Below, piece by piece: positions 1 to 62,960 of a stretch of DNA of 64,000 nt (positions within the stretch are counted from its first letter, which is position 1; each line of letters begins with the position of its first letter). The notes under the pieces are model-generated. The model saw nothing but the letters and a program-made list of their open reading frames with translations. It did not search any database and had not been told where the DNA came from. The translations under genes and the position numbers were made by a program. The DNA is from Platycnemis pennipes (taxonomy: Eukaryota > Arthropoda > Insecta > Odonata > Platycnemididae): the NCBI GenBank assembly GCA_933228895.1, contig OW121854.1, positions 90,944,609 to 91,008,608 of the forward strand. Reading direction: 5' to 3'.

Positions 1-799
1 AGAGGTCAGCGTGTTACGCCGCGGCGGCCAAATAAGAAGTGGTCCGCTTTGTTTCGTTTATTTTATGGCTAGCAATGAAGCAATTAGTTTTATTTATACG
101 TTTTCCAAGTTTTAACTATATGTTGTAGGCATTGCAAGAATAAAATCTCTTCCACTTTCTGGGCAGATAATGGAATTCTCTCAGTCACCCATTATATTCC
201 TCTAGTCTATGTAGCTCATGTATGAAACCTACGAGGCCGGCCTTTTTAGAGTTTTCCCTGTTCATAGCAGAAATTGCCCTCTCCCGTTGTAGAGGGTAAA
301 TTATTCAGCATTTCTATATGTCCACACTATGGCTATTAAGTCATTTCTCACACATTTTATTTCTAAGATTTCTAATTGCGAAGCCTTCCTATGAGGTTTT
401 GTCACACCGCACAACAAGTGAATTTTATTTTGCCTGTAAATAGTCAAAAAGTACATAGTGTTCTTTTCCACTGCAGAATGTCTTGCATGGTGCGCAGTGA
501 AGTGTCCGCCTCATCATCCATTGCAGGAGGATCTGCGTTCTCTTCGTCCGACTGGAAGTCTCCAACCCTACGGCATCAGTGTTTGAATCTTGATGAAACT
601 TCCCGCTATATCTCGATTCCCAATTATTTCTGCATAGAAACCATAGCTATAAATTATGCACCGGATATATTTATAGAAAAAAGGTTTGAAGCAAAAAATA
701 TGGACGGTGGATGCCAGCTGTGAATTAACTAGAATTCTTGCAAAAAAACATTACATTGCCTAGCAAAATTTCTGAAACCTCAAGTGAAATCTACAGCGG
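1..799. other. No gene recognised
   Basis: The first 60 bases are GC-rich (CGCCGCGGCGG), then AT-rich. A plus-strand frame at 376-723 (115 codons) starts with MRSLPMRFCHTAQQVNFILP but matches nothing I know. Lies 3' of the host gene. Confidence 0.3.
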
Positions 800-1115
800 A
801 GATATTCTAGGAATATTCTAAAACTTTTCTTAAGAGAATAACCCCGATGCGAGTATTTGAGAATATTCTACGAAAATTCTAAAAAGGTTCTCATGGGACT
901 ATTCCCGTTGCGGACATTTGAGAATATCCTAGGAATATTCTGAACAGGTTCCCATGAGAATAACCCCGATGCGAATATTATAGAATATTCTAGTAATATT
1001 CTAAAAAGGTTCTCATGGGAATATTCCTATTGCGAATATTAATGATATTCTAAAAAGGTTCGCATGAGAATATTCCCGTAGCGAATATTTGAGAATATTC
1101 TTGGAATATTCTCAC
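800..1115. repeat. Tandem array, ~62-bp unit with GAATATTC palindrome
   Basis: Four to five diverged units, each with GAGAATATTCTAGGAATATT, AAAAAGGTTCTCATG and a CCCGTTGCGAATATT-like segment. GAATATTC is self-complementary and occurs more than ten times in about 300 bp. No coding potential. Confidence 0.75.
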
Positions 1116-1119
1116 ATGT

Positions 1120-2060
1120 AATGTAAAATAGCGACTAAATTTTAAAAAAAGAATGAAACTTAATATAAAAATAGCAATTTACACTAAAAAATCAAAGCGA
1201 AAATTTTAAAAAATAAAATAAATTAATTTATTTTAAAAATTTAAAATTTAATGTTTGAACAAATGGTACGTAATTGTATGCAAAAAATAAAAATTATTAT
1301 GCAAAAAAATTAACGTAAACAAGATAATTTATTGTGAAAAATGAAAAGTTAACGTAGAAATATAAATTAAATTAAAAAGCACAAATGTGAAAAATGAAAT
1401 GTTAGCGTGAAGAAATGAAACGTATTAGAGCAATCGAAAATTTACAAATAGAGGAAAAAAATGTAACTTTAATGTAAAAATATAATTACACTATAAAATA
1501 AATGAAAAAAATCGAATTAAAGAAAATTTAAAGTTAAAAAAATAATATGTTAAAATGTATCCATTGAGATATTGTAAGAATTAGCAACTGAATGTAAAAA
1601 TTAAAACATAATTTTAAAACAACAATGAAATTAAAAATGAAAATTCCATGTAAAAAGTTGCAATCGCAACTTTTTACATTTCCATTTTTTACATTCATTT
1701 CAATGAATGTAAAAAATGGAAACTTTATGTAAACTCGAAACTTCAACATAAGAAATGAAAATGTAATGTACAGAATCAAATTTCAACTAAAAAGTGAGCA
1801 TTAAAAATGAAAATTGACAAGAAACTTAAAATTTTAGTGGACGAAAATTTAACTTTAAAAATATAAATTTAAAGCAAAAATGGAAGTGGATGGAAAAGAT
1901 ATCTTAGATACCTAAACTCAACTCAAAAATTAGTAATTGAATGCAAGTCATAGTAATTTTTGCTAAGAAACTAATAAGTTATTTTAAAAATGCAAATTTT
2001 TTGAACAAAACTAAAATTTAGGTAAATTAAATTTAAGTATAAATGTTCAGCTATTTATTT
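1120..2060. repeat. A-rich degenerate repeat block with two perfect hairpins
   Basis: About 940 bp composed of iterated AATGTAAAAAT / AAATTTAAA words. It contains two adjacent perfect hairpins: arms 1,648-1,661 and 1,666-1,679 (loop 4), and arms 1,679-1,698 and 1,703-1,722 (20-bp arms, loop 4). The minus-strand open frame here is not a gene. Confidence 0.6.
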
Positions 2061-2869
2061 TTATCAATGGCTGCATCTTAAAAATCCGAGATAAATGGTA
2101 AGTAGTGGTCAAGTTTTTGATTTCTTTTAACTTTTCATTCAGCATATGCTTACACAACACTGAAATGCGAGTACAATAGTTGTTTCTTGAGAAAATTTAA
2201 ATTTGGTAATGCTAGAATTATTAAATTTCTCCATTAATAGATCCGTCGTTTTACTTCTAAAAAAGGTATCTAATACGAATTTTATCATTTGTTTTTTCTT
2301 CGAAGACAAAGAAATTGTATTTAATTTATATGAATTTTTTGTGCTTTGCATTGAAAATAACATTGTGGTATATAGGGTGTCAAGATTTTTTTCTCATGAG
2401 AACAAAAGAAATAAAATTTAACTCAGAAATTTCTCTAAAATATGCTTATGCATTTTAAAAATTATTAATTTATTGTCAATTAACTTATTTAGCAATTTTA
2501 TGGCACAGTATGATGAGTATACTCATAGCTATAGCATTGCACTCACCCTGATGACATACTGTAAATGGGTCTCACAGTGACTTCTCTAGAAATCTTAACA
2601 TTTACATCAACCCTTCTCAGTTCCACGATGTATGCCAAAGAAGACTCATTTTGTTTCTCTTGTAAAATTTAATTACATTCTCCATAATAACCTACCCTTT
2701 TGGATGATAATTTTCAGTTGTTTGGTTAGAGAGTATAGATTGGAGTGTAAATACCAGTCAAGGATGGGTTTTCTTGCTGGTTTGCCTGGGCCCAGAAGAC
2801 TTTTATGTGTCTGATCTGATAAGTGTAATAATAGGTGGAACACTTTTTTCTTCCCTGATGTCATTCAAT
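2061..2869. other. No gene recognised
   Basis: AT-rich intergenic sequence with short mutually overlapping open frames on both strands (around 2,139-2,421 and 2,632-2,864). These have no recognisable motif and low-complexity composition. Confidence 0.3.
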
Positions 2870-2990
2870 ATAAAAAAAGCTTGAAGTAAGCTTGAATTTA
2901 CCTTGAATCGAGGGTAAAAGTCAATAGCTTAGCACTTATAGCTTGTTCTAGGCTTGAAATAAGCTTGCAAACATCTTGTTTAATGAGGCA
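2870..2990. repeat. Short array of AAGCTTGAA words
   Basis: AAGCTTG or its complement CAAGCTT-like word occurs about seven times in 120 bp (AAAAAGCTTGAAGTAAGCTT at the start). AAGCTT is self-complementary. Near the 3' side of the host gene. Confidence 0.55.
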
Positions 2991-3370
2991 AGAGCCAATG
3001 ACCATACATGCTAATTGGGACCTAGTCAGCCACACTAAGAAAGATTCAAGGAGAATCATCCATTCAGCAGTCATACAAATAAATAATCACATTTTCATTT
3101 TTTGCTAAAATTTATATAAAATTGTAAAAAAATTATATTGCACAATTTTAGTATATACATCTATGAATGTCATTATCACAGGATATCAAATTAATATAAT
3201 CTCAATTACATAGATATTTCTCAACTGCATATTTTTTCCAATGTCATGAGCATTTCTTCACCTGATGATATGACTAGAAACAACAATAAAAGAAACTTAG
3301 GGTTTGCAAGAATGAAATCCCCTTAGTATAAAATTCTCTCAGGGCCTTCTTGCATTCCATTATTAACAAA

Positions 3371-3376
3371 TTTATT
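3371..3376 (-). terminator. Poly(A) signal of the ABCC gene
   Basis: AATAAA on the minus strand about 246 bases after the stop codon. Cleavage would be expected near 3,345-3,360, giving a 3' UTR of about 270 bases. Other A-rich hexamers occur nearby, so the exact end is inferred. Confidence 0.6.
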
Positions 3377-3621
3377 CACTGACTAAAAACTTTTAAATAC
3401 ACCACAAAACATATAAGTACCAGTTTTTTAGTTGGTGAATAGCTTTCCTACAAGTAAGCTACAGATATAAAATGTAATGTTAAAAACCAGATATCCTCCA
3501 TGTTTAAAAATTAAATCCTGTCTGTAAAGATCAGCAATTGCTTAAGGAGATAAGGCATTTTTAAATTAACCATAACTTGAGGTCCCAAGTTTCTTTACAA
3601 CTTATATGCCAATGTAAGCAT

Positions 3622-54445
<50,824 letters not shown>

Positions 54446-54604
54446 CTGAAAATAGAAATTCAATGACTTTATTACTAAAAATCAGAGATGGGACAAATAC
54501 AATTTTTAATAAATTCAAATATTGTTTGAATATTTAATATTTTCTTAAATACCCTATGCAGATATCTAATAGCTTACTTGAGCATTTTTTTAAATTGATT
54601 TTGA

Positions 54605-54905
54605 CCCCTTTAAGTTAGACTGTGCAAAAACTGCCAAGCTTTTTCTGGTAAAATCGTAGGATTATGAATTTTAGATATATTTGAAGTACTTACCTAATTT
54701 TAATATATGAATCATATTTTCAATGTTGAGGACATATTTCAGCTTTTATGAGAATGAAAAAATCATTCATGCTGTCTCTGATTTGAAGAAAACATAATAT
54801 TTTACAAACATGTAACGATGTAATGTGTCTGCCAATATATCAGCCCTTAGCAGTTTTCACACAACCATACAGGGCCAATATATCAGCCTACTGGCAGTAA
54901 AAGGG
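54605..54905. mobile_element. TTAA-type MITE relative (301 bp)
   Basis: The left end CCCCTTTAAGTTAGACTG and right-end complement CCCTTTTACTGCCAGTAG are flanked by TTGA and CTGA, both one step from TTAA or its decay. Internal blocks (AAAACTGCCAAGC; ATTCATGCTGTCTCTGATTT) recur in reverse at 26,090-26,313. CCAATATATCAGCC occurs twice near its right end. Confidence 0.5.
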
Positions 54906-54923
54906 CTGAATCCCAATGAAAAT

Positions 54924-55325
54924 TTAGATAAAAAATAGCATAGAACTACCATTTATATCCATGAACCTCGCCAAGGATGATTGTTCAGGAAGAAAGGATT
55001 GTCTCTTACTCTTCCCTAGCAGAGATGCTGCTTCACTTGCTGACAAAGATGGCGAAGAACACATAGACTGAGTAGATGACATAACTTCATAATTGCTATC
55101 ATCAATGGTATCAGGGTAGACTTTGTCACCAGTCATGAGGTCACCTTTGTGGCTCTTTGAATGGATTTTTTTAAAATCAGTAGTGGGACACAATGCACCA
55201 TGCAATATATTTGGACTGCAAAAATTGCAAACCAGAAGTTTATCATCCAGTTCAAAAATTTGCAAATGCTGCCGCCCTTCAAATTGGTACCAAACAAATT
55301 TGGTCACCCAAATTTTCCTCAACAG
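54924..55325 (-). pseudogene. Possible zinc-finger (BED/CGGBP1-like) ORF, unplaced
   Basis: An open frame of about 134 codons with good base periodicity reads KFVWYQFEGRQHLQIFELDD, LLVCNFCSPNILHGALCPTT, DFKKIHSKSHKGDLMTGD and SSLARFMDI. CNFC...KIHSKSH gives a C-x2-C ... H-x3-H finger like those at the N-terminus of hAT transposases or CGGBP1-like proteins. It is interrupted at about 54,920 next to a TTAA-type MITE. It could be a transposase remnant or an exon of an unknown gene. Confidence 0.35.
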
Positions 55326-55530
55326 GTAAGATCCAACTGATGACAGTAAATTAAAAAAAAAAAAACATGAAACTTGATATGTATGATGTGTTCAAGAGAG
55401 TGCAATTATTTTGTTGAGTCTTCAAATGCTGAATAGTATGAATAGTTTATTATTCCAGGTATTCGAGCATTTGACTACTTGGACGTCCTATCTCTACTAA
55501 ATATATAAAAGTATATAAAAATTATACATA

Positions 55531-55568
55531 CAGTGGAAAAACCCTTATAGAGAAGGGTTTTTCCACTG
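55531..55568. repeat. Perfect 16-bp-arm hairpin
   Basis: CAGTGGAAAAACCCTT and its exact complement are separated by ATAGAG. It sits in AT-rich sequence upstream of exon 2. Origin unknown; it could be a foldback footprint. Confidence 0.8.
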
Positions 55569-57375
55569 ATAATTATACCCATATCACCAATATTATGCAT
55601 CCAAAATCAGATAGTGTAACAGGAAGATTGAGCTCAATGGCCTTGAAAATAAAAGTAAGTTAACTACTCTCCACCATGCTAAGTCTATCCAACACGTAAA
55701 AAGGAAATGCATTACCAATCAACGGTGAAGAATATCTGCCACTAATAATTACTACATACATTCCAGAAAAAAATATTGTGCAAAATTAAATGCATCATCA
55801 ATGACACAATTACTGGCAGGTAATGGTAAATCAATCACTGGGCAGGGAGTAACCACAGAAAATATTCACTCATCTCAACATGAGCGTTTATGGTATGATT
55901 TTTTGGAATAAAAGAGAGCTTTAGTAGCTAAAAAAAGGCTTTAATCTACCAGTAGTCTATTTGATGATAGCATCACTAGGTCACTGGTGGAAAATATAAA
56001 GTAACAACAAAAGATGACAGTGTGACATCAAGTTGAAAATTTGCTAGGCTGATGAAATGTAACAATAAAACATGTTCAGCAGTATTCATAACACTGATAA
56101 CATAAAAAATGGTAAAACATGAAAAAAGATGAATACCAAGAATGAAACTTCCTGCTGAAAATCCTGTGTTTGGAAGACAAGCATCAGAGCCTCAACATGT
56201 TTGAACTCATAGCAAAATAATGTATTTTAAAACTGAAACAAAATAAGCCGGACCCAATCAATTAAAATGTCTCTTCCTTCTGTTATCTTCTTCCTCACCT
56301 CTTTCGTACCTCCCTCTGCTTTTATTTCAGAGCTGACTTACAATAACGAGCAGCCATCAGGATGTAAATACCTTGCCACACACACTATTACTGCCCATCT
56401 ATATTCATCATCGGCTATCCCTACTGGCATATTGTAGAAACACAAGTATCTAGAGTGCACAGGCACTGTGTATCTGTATCAAGCGTAGGCTCTGGATAAC
56501 TTTCCTTCCAGTCTATTCTTGTTTTCAAGGATACTTTAAGGTATGTATCAATGAATGAAGGAAAGCAAATGAATTCATATCACCCATCCTTCCAGTGTAC
56601 TCTTAATTTCTGCTGTTACATTTTTATTCTTGCCAAGTATGGACTTTCAAAAGACTTCTAGCAATCAAATAAGCAAGTAAAGATATGATCTGAAATAAAT
56701 TTTGCATTCATTCTCACTACTCATTATAATTCTTAATTGCTTCCTTTACTGGAGCCAAACTAATATTTATCAAAGAAGTATTATGCCCTCACCCCATTTT
56801 TTCTATAAACTTTCTCAGCAATTTTTGCAACGTCCAAAATCAAAACGCTATTCCTTCAGCATTATCTGAAGAATAAGCTACACTTTTTTTTCCCCATTTT
56901 CAGGATAAGAGTCGAAACTGATTTGTCATTTTCAATCAGTACAAGGCAGTTTTTCCAAATTTGTGACTCATATTCCAATGTCACTCTCATAAAAAATTGT
57001 TTAAAAGATAACTATAAACTCTTTCGTATTAACCCAGTCATAAATTCTCTTCAGACAAGCATGTGCCTCTTACTTTTTGTGTAGCTGTTTTGATCTAATT
57101 ATTAACTAAGCTTGGCACAATTTTAATTTACTAACTTGTAGGTTTAAAATTTTGAACTAGATCATTATTAAACTAGCCGAAGGTGTTCATTCAAATTCAA
57201 CAGGAGTGATAAAAATTATAAATATATACATTATTAATATTATTAAAATTTTCCATAAAGGAATGATGTCGATCTTGTTCACTGCAGCTATTATTGACAA
57301 AATTCTAATTAGGAAATTAGTATCTAATGTACCATAACTAGTGTTACTAATTTAATCCAGGCCTTTAAGGCCAAC
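55569..57375. other. Upstream or first-intron sequence, nothing recognised
   Basis: About 1.8 kb of AT-rich DNA between the hairpin and the 6.1-kb element. I searched for the missing first exon of the transporter (Asn-Pro-containing leader with a donor in phase 2 on the minus strand) and did not find it. Confidence 0.35.
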
Positions 57376-57831
57376 TCTTTTAGGTAGGTGAAATATTATT
57401 GCCATCTGGGAGCAACCAGAGTCGGACGAAGCAAGAAAAAAATAGTCAGACAACAAGGCAGACAGAATAAGACAACCAGAAAATGATGGTCAGTAGATTA
57501 GCCCACCCTCTACCAGAATAAGAATCGCTCTACCAGAATAAGAATCTACGCACAGCTGAAATACATACTTGGTAGTATCTAGCAGTTGTTCAGGTAAAGG
57601 CAAACTATAACAGCAGCAAAGAAGCCAAAGCTCAAAGCATTTTATACCATTGTGAAAGGAAATGACCCGTAAACGGAACTAGTTTGGTGTGAGGAAAGGT
57701 TTAATAATATTAATAATAAGGGGTCAAAAACGCACCACCGCACAGTGGGGCCAAATCGCATTTTGCCGGACAAAAGTCCAAAACTGCTTTTTATGAGATA
57801 ACGTCTTGAAATTTGGCACATATACTCACAA

Positions 57832-58330
57832 ATGATTGCTGATGATGGAATGGTAAGTCATTTTTGCCGGCCCATTCGTCTTCAGTGGCTTAAAGAGACG
57901 AAGGAAATTGCCAAGACAGAAAATAATTATTTGCAAAGGCAGATTCACGATTTACAAAATTGGATTTCGGGATGTTATTCATTGTCCTATATGCCGACCA
58001 CGGTCCATAAAGTACTCATACATGGCACGGATTTTTCGAAAGGGGCAATTCTTCCTTTAGCCCAGCTATCCGAAGAGGCGATGGAGGCCCGCAATAAGGA
58101 CGCCATTAAATTTTGAGAAAGATTCACGTGGAAACATTCCAGGACGGCCACCATTGAGGACCTATTCAAAAGACTTGATCACGTTCGATCCGTTGCTTTC
58201 CTCCACCATATCATTGACTACGAAGACTCATAGGAGGCTTCCGAAGGAATTACGAGAACTATTACTAGTAGAAGACAAAGAAGAAGCATAGAATCAAACT
58301 GAGATGATGGTTACGATTCTTCCGAGGACT
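57832..58330 (+). pseudogene. Mobile-element ORF remnant (TVHKVLIHG type)
   Basis: The open frame at 57,832-58,116 reads IRLQWLKETKEIAKTENNYL, SGCYSLSYMPTTVHKVLIHG and ILPLAQLSEEAMEARNKDAI, then TGA; after it the frame continues readably (RFTWKHSRTATIEDLFKRL, LHHIIDYEDS) with more stops. The pattern PxTVHKxLxHG...LSEEAxEARNKD is one I associate with unnamed ORFs repeated in arthropod genomes; I cannot give a function. It lies just inside the left inverted arm. Confidence 0.6.
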
Positions 58331-60319
58331 AAGAATTTTTCTTGAATCGAACAAATGGCAAAGAAAGTTTGATCAAAGGGGTTGTAATGACGAATTCGTG
58401 GGGATGGTTGAGTGGTTAAGGAAAGGATAGTGAAAAGGCGATCGCACTGTCAGGAGCCCGCTAAGAACCACCCTTTCCTTAACCGCTCCCTTACCCACCC
58501 TTGCTAATCCCTCATTAGAACAACCTCCACCCTCCTTTCATTTTCTCCGGGTATTCCCTTCTTGGGTTTTTCCCTTCATTGCCGCAGACAGATCTCTTCT
58601 CACCCTTATCTCTCTCTCAAGGAGCATATCGGTACACGTACGAACAACCCATCTCCTCTAACTGTTTTTTCGCCTTCTTAACCATTCCCAAATATAAACA
58701 TGGTGTGTGCTTTAGAAATTTGTCAACTACCTAAAGAGGACTCGGTGAGTTAAAACTAAGGATGCTCTGAGGGTAAAAATCATTTGGGATAATGATGTTT
58801 ATGCTCTTTTCAGTATCTTACAAGTAATGGCATTTCATTTATATTATTGAATTGATTTTATCGGTACTGACAATATCAAAATGAATTTGAGTCATTCTCG
58901 TTTATTGCCATCCTCTTTTCAAATTATTTTCTCTTTTTAAACCATAAGTAAGAGATGGTCCTGCAAATTCTATGCAAAACATCAGTTTTCCAGTTTTGTT
59001 TAATATATTATTGATTAATCTAATTGTTTTTCATCTATATTACTTTACTTTTCTTCGAGAGCATTGCAATTTGACATTATTACATTGTGTGATCAGAATT
59101 GCGAAATAAAAATGAAAAACCACTGTAATCTCAAGTTTAAATGAATCCATCCCTCAAATCAAATGATCCAGCATCTCACTCAATACAAACAGATGATAAT
59201 GCGCACAACAGAGCTTTTTGTAAACACTCATGAAATCATGCTGATTTTAAACAGAATTTTGAATTCCATTGTAAGAAGCTATAAAGAATGATATTGTGAA
59301 AATGATACCCTTTAGGTAATTCTTAAAATTAAATATCAATTTTCATATAGTCAGTTCCAAGTTACTTATAGGAGAGTATCCACTAATATTATTTCTGACG
59401 CATCAAAGAGTCAGATAACAAAGAGCAACAACAAGTTGTAATTTGCCAAGCAGGCATGTTTTTTTTAAGACTACACTTTGTCATAAAACGTTCCGTTTTG
59501 TGCCACCCTCCTCGGGTAGTAAAGGCGTAGGATGTAGTTCGGGGTGGAGGAGGAGAGGGTAAAGAAGGGAATCCCAAATGTTGCCTTTTTATGGAGAACA
59601 TGCATGGTTCCCCGAGAACCGGCATTCTTGCTCAAGAGCTGAAAGACGTTCATAATTTTCAGCATGATTCCGAAAATTATCCAAATAAAACAATTACCGC
59701 AGTTACGAGTGCACTAATCCATTCTCTAGAACCAATATCCTCGAAATATCTTCATTATATACTCTTTAGAAATCAGTGACAGCATGCAAAGCCTGAAAAA
59801 GTTATATTCGAGGAGTTATTATCCACACAACATGAACAATCCAACGGAGTCTCGGTATTTCCAGGTCCCGCTGCGCGGAGCCGAGCCGCGACAGCAAGCA
59901 ACATTACATTCACTCACCCGGTGTAGAGCCCGAGAAGAGTTCATCAATGCAATTCGCCGGGAAAGCGTGAAATCTTACTTGTGCAAGGACCTTTGCAGCG
60001 CCTCGGCCCAGTAGGACACGGCTATTGTTAATGTGGTCGTGCCCGACAAAGAATTTATATGGATGAAAATTCCATTTTCTTCGTGAACCCGAACCTATGT
60101 GGAAGAAAGTCGTGACACTTATCCTGCATTCCTTCTATAGTTTCAGAAAATAACTGCGTCATTTGGATCCCAAACATCAGTCTCGCGATGTCTCCTTGTT
60201 ATTTAAATGAATAGTAAATCTTCTTAAACATAAACTGAATAAATACTGTTAAATCAAATAGATAAAAGTAAATAACAATAAATAAATGAAATACATTAGA
60301 AGCGTCCACAATACCAGCT
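58331..60319. other. Interior of the 6.1-kb element, unassigned
   Basis: Holds a region of pyrimidine-rich sequence (58,460-58,690), AT-rich sequence (58,760-59,380) and GC-richer patches (59,480-60,010) with short frames on both strands, for example 59,784-60,014 (GAEPRQQATLHSLTRCRARE). None is recognised. Confidence 0.3.
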
Positions 60320-60400
60320 AGATAGATAGTTAAGCGTCTTTATTGGGCCGAGATTGAGACTAAAAGTCCCCTCTTCCATCTAACCCCTCATCAATACATG
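60320..60400 (-). mobile_element. LINE 3' end, reverse copy
   Basis: The complement reads GATTAGATGGAAGAGGGGAC-like sequence (GAGGGGTTAGATGGAAGAGG) and CTCAATCTCGGCCCAATAAAG, matching 44,668-44,715 at the end of the LINE at 43,270-44,738. It is located inside the large inverted-terminus element (57,376-63,462). Confidence 0.65.
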
Positions 60401-61078
60401 AAATATAGCAATAATATGCATATAAACGTTGTTTTAAATACTCAAAAAATATATAAAATTACAATAGAAAAATAATTAAAATCACAATGAGGAAAAAATT
60501 ATGTAGATAATATGACATTGAAAAAAAAATTAATGTAGTTTTGCAATATGAAAAATATGAATATAAGGTTTACTTTTACTAGCGACGGAGAGGAAAGAGT
60601 ACACGTACCTTTGGCGTCGCACGTATGATTTATCGGCATGCAATAGTTTGCCGCCATGTTTTCGCGCGGTTGAAATTTTTCGCTTTTTAATTAATGAGGA
60701 AAATACATAACTACTAAACGTAATTTTTAAATCGAACGGCTTAAAATACGTACTCCAGAGATTATAAGCTTTTGATGAAGACAATAAAAATTATTGGAAA
60801 GAACCCTATTTCGTTATATTCCCTCTGTATTCAACGGGTGAAAACAGTCATTCACTGATGATAGAAAGTCATTAATCTTCGTATGGGTACCGGACCGCGT
60901 CTCGAGGTTTGCTGTTTCCAGTATCCTGGAAGTACTACGCTCCCCAGTAGCACCGATGTATTGGGTGGTGGCGTTCGCCGTGGGTTTACGGCGATCATTC
61001 ATGGGAACCCCTGCGTTTGGCCTTGCACCATCCGTGCGTAAAATATAATATTGGGATGTTGGATAGTTCGTGTTAAAC

Positions 61079-61496
61079 CCAGGGTTGCCAGATTCCCGAA
61101 CACAAAATAAGGGGTGAGCTGTCGAGGAAATCATTGCGTGACATAATCGACAACTAGTGAACTTCCTTTAAAAATGATTTTACGGATGTTATATCGACAT
61201 CACAGGGCAGTTTATAAAAAAATAATAAATACCTTTACAGGTATTACATGTGCTGAAAATAACATTTTCTTTCCTTGCGCGGGACACGGGACATTTAGCA
61301 CGAATACGGGACTGTCACGTAAAATGAATTTACGGATGTTGTATCGACATCACAGGGCAGTTTATAAAAAATAATAAATACATTTACAGGTATTACATGT
61401 GCTGAAAATAACATTTTCTTTCCTTGCGCGGGACACGGGAAATTTAACACGAATACGGGACTGTCCCGTAAAATCCGGAACGTCTGGCAACCCTGG
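61079..61496. mobile_element. Inverted-repeat element with internal direct duplication
   Basis: Ends CCAGGGTTGCCAGA / TCTGGCAACCCTGG form a 14-bp perfect inverted repeat. Inside, a block of about 150 bp (TACGGATGTTATATCGACAT ... CGAATACGGGACTGTC) occurs twice in tandem (about 61,182-61,325 and 61,331-61,473) with a few substitutions. Nested in the 6.1-kb element. Confidence 0.7.
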
Positions 61497-61829
61497 TTTA
61501 CCTTTAATTATTATTATTGTTATTATTAATTCTTTTTAGTTACTATAACGTAACTTCCTCCTCCGAGTCTACGGCTAGCATCAGGTTTCGTTGCCGTCAT
61601 AATTACCGATACTCGAGAGGGGTCGGGCCTAAGGGTAGCCACGTCCGCCACCGTCGGATAGGTGGCTACCCAGCATTAGGTTCACGCGCACGAAGCAGGC
61701 GGAGGGACCCGAGAAGGACAGCCTTCTGCATTGCACTTACAAGAGCATCCGCTCACGCCCTTAACGTTGGGATGGAAACTAAGGCGGCCGTTCAGGATGG
61801 AAGTGAACGTGTTATGTATACAGAGCAAC

Positions 61830-62960
61830 TGTACTGTCAACTTTGTACTGAGTACTGAGTACTGGCAACCTTGTATACAGAGTTGAGACAGGTTATAGAG
61901 CGGTAGTTCTTCGGATCGGACATGTCTCCCTTTTTTCGGTTTTAAAACCGTTCGCCCCTCAGTCAGCCGGGACGGAATTAGCTCCGCCCCTGATAGGAAG
62001 GATGTGAAGATTCTGGCGAGATTTTTATGGGTGGAAGGGAACTTTTCCCACCAGAAGTTATTCACTGCGTCCATTCCTGGAGTAGTGAAGTTCTTCTTGC
62101 CAGAGAAGGCCTTCTTCACATCACTTTCCGTGACTGAGATGGGACGATCCATATCTGCCAGGTGGCGATCACAGTACTCTTAAAAGTGGGAAATGTCTGG
62201 AGTACCTTCGTTGAATGGCTTCGTAGTCTCGTAGATGTCCTTCCAGAAACGTTCCACCTCCGGGACAGTTGGTGGTGTTTGAGCAACAGGTGGAGGGGGT
62301 CGGAAGTGACGGGACGGCTGAAAGGAAAAAGTGGAGTTCTCCTACCTGGCGTTGGTCCTCTTGACCAACTTCTTGCTCGCCGTTGTAAGTGCCCGCACTC
62401 AATCCTCCTCGTGTCGCTTAAGAATAAGCAGCACTCTTTTCTTCAGTGTGTGATGTGACCTCCGGATCGAACGAGCAATGCGCTTGACCTTCGGCGTAAA
62501 GGCCCGACCGGAGGAAAGGTCATCCATCACACACTGAAATCTCGACGCCTGTTGTCTTGCCAGCGTGATTTTGGCATTAAGCTGTTTAAGCCTTAGTTTA
62601 AGTCGGCTCGTCTCCCTCACCGAAAGATCGGCGGAAGCCCCGGCAGTAGGAGGTTCATCAACCTTTGTAGGAGATAGAGCCTGGGCCGGTGGTGTACTAC
62701 TCTGACCTTGCGGTTGGGGTATCGTTTTCATGCGCAGGTGATTGGCGTAGCCGCGCAGGTTCTGCTGCGACAGATGGTTATATTCAGGATGCATCTCACA
62801 CCACAAAGAGTGCATCCTCGCCATGTATCCCCTGCGACTTGACTCACTGGCAGCATGGCAAGCTAGAAGGTCTCCCCTCAGGGTCTCCGTCCACTCCATG
62901 CGAGATCCCTTTTTTGATGGAATAAATTTGCCACACCCAACTCTACTCGGGTCCTCATCC
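61830..62960 (-). pseudogene. Broken LINE-type reverse transcriptase ORF
   Basis: On the minus strand 62,899-62,399 is open: MEWTETLRGDLLACHAASES, RRGYMARMHSLWCEMHPEYN, and a basic region ending RSIRRSHHTLKKRVLLILKR. Then, with shifts, FWKDIYETTKPFNEGTPDI, a stop, and an open frame from 62,152: DVKKAFSGKKNFTTPGMDAV, NNFWWEKFPSTHKNLARIFT, LTEGRTVLKPKK. A +1 shift continues as GDMSDPKNYRSITCLNSVYK. These are the first blocks of a non-LTR reverse transcriptase; the YxDD core is absent because the copy is cut off at about 61,830 by a TACTGAGTACTGAGTACT duplication. It reads inward from the right arm. Confidence 0.75.

Noticed and set aside
60600..60665. Possible first exon of the transporter on the minus strand (ATGGCGGCAAACTATTGC ... 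GTACGT donor)
   Set aside because: The start context and donor look good, but the exon would end in phase 1 while exon 2 needs phase 2, and it lacks the expected Asn-Pro-containing leader. It also lies inside the 6.1-kb mobile element.
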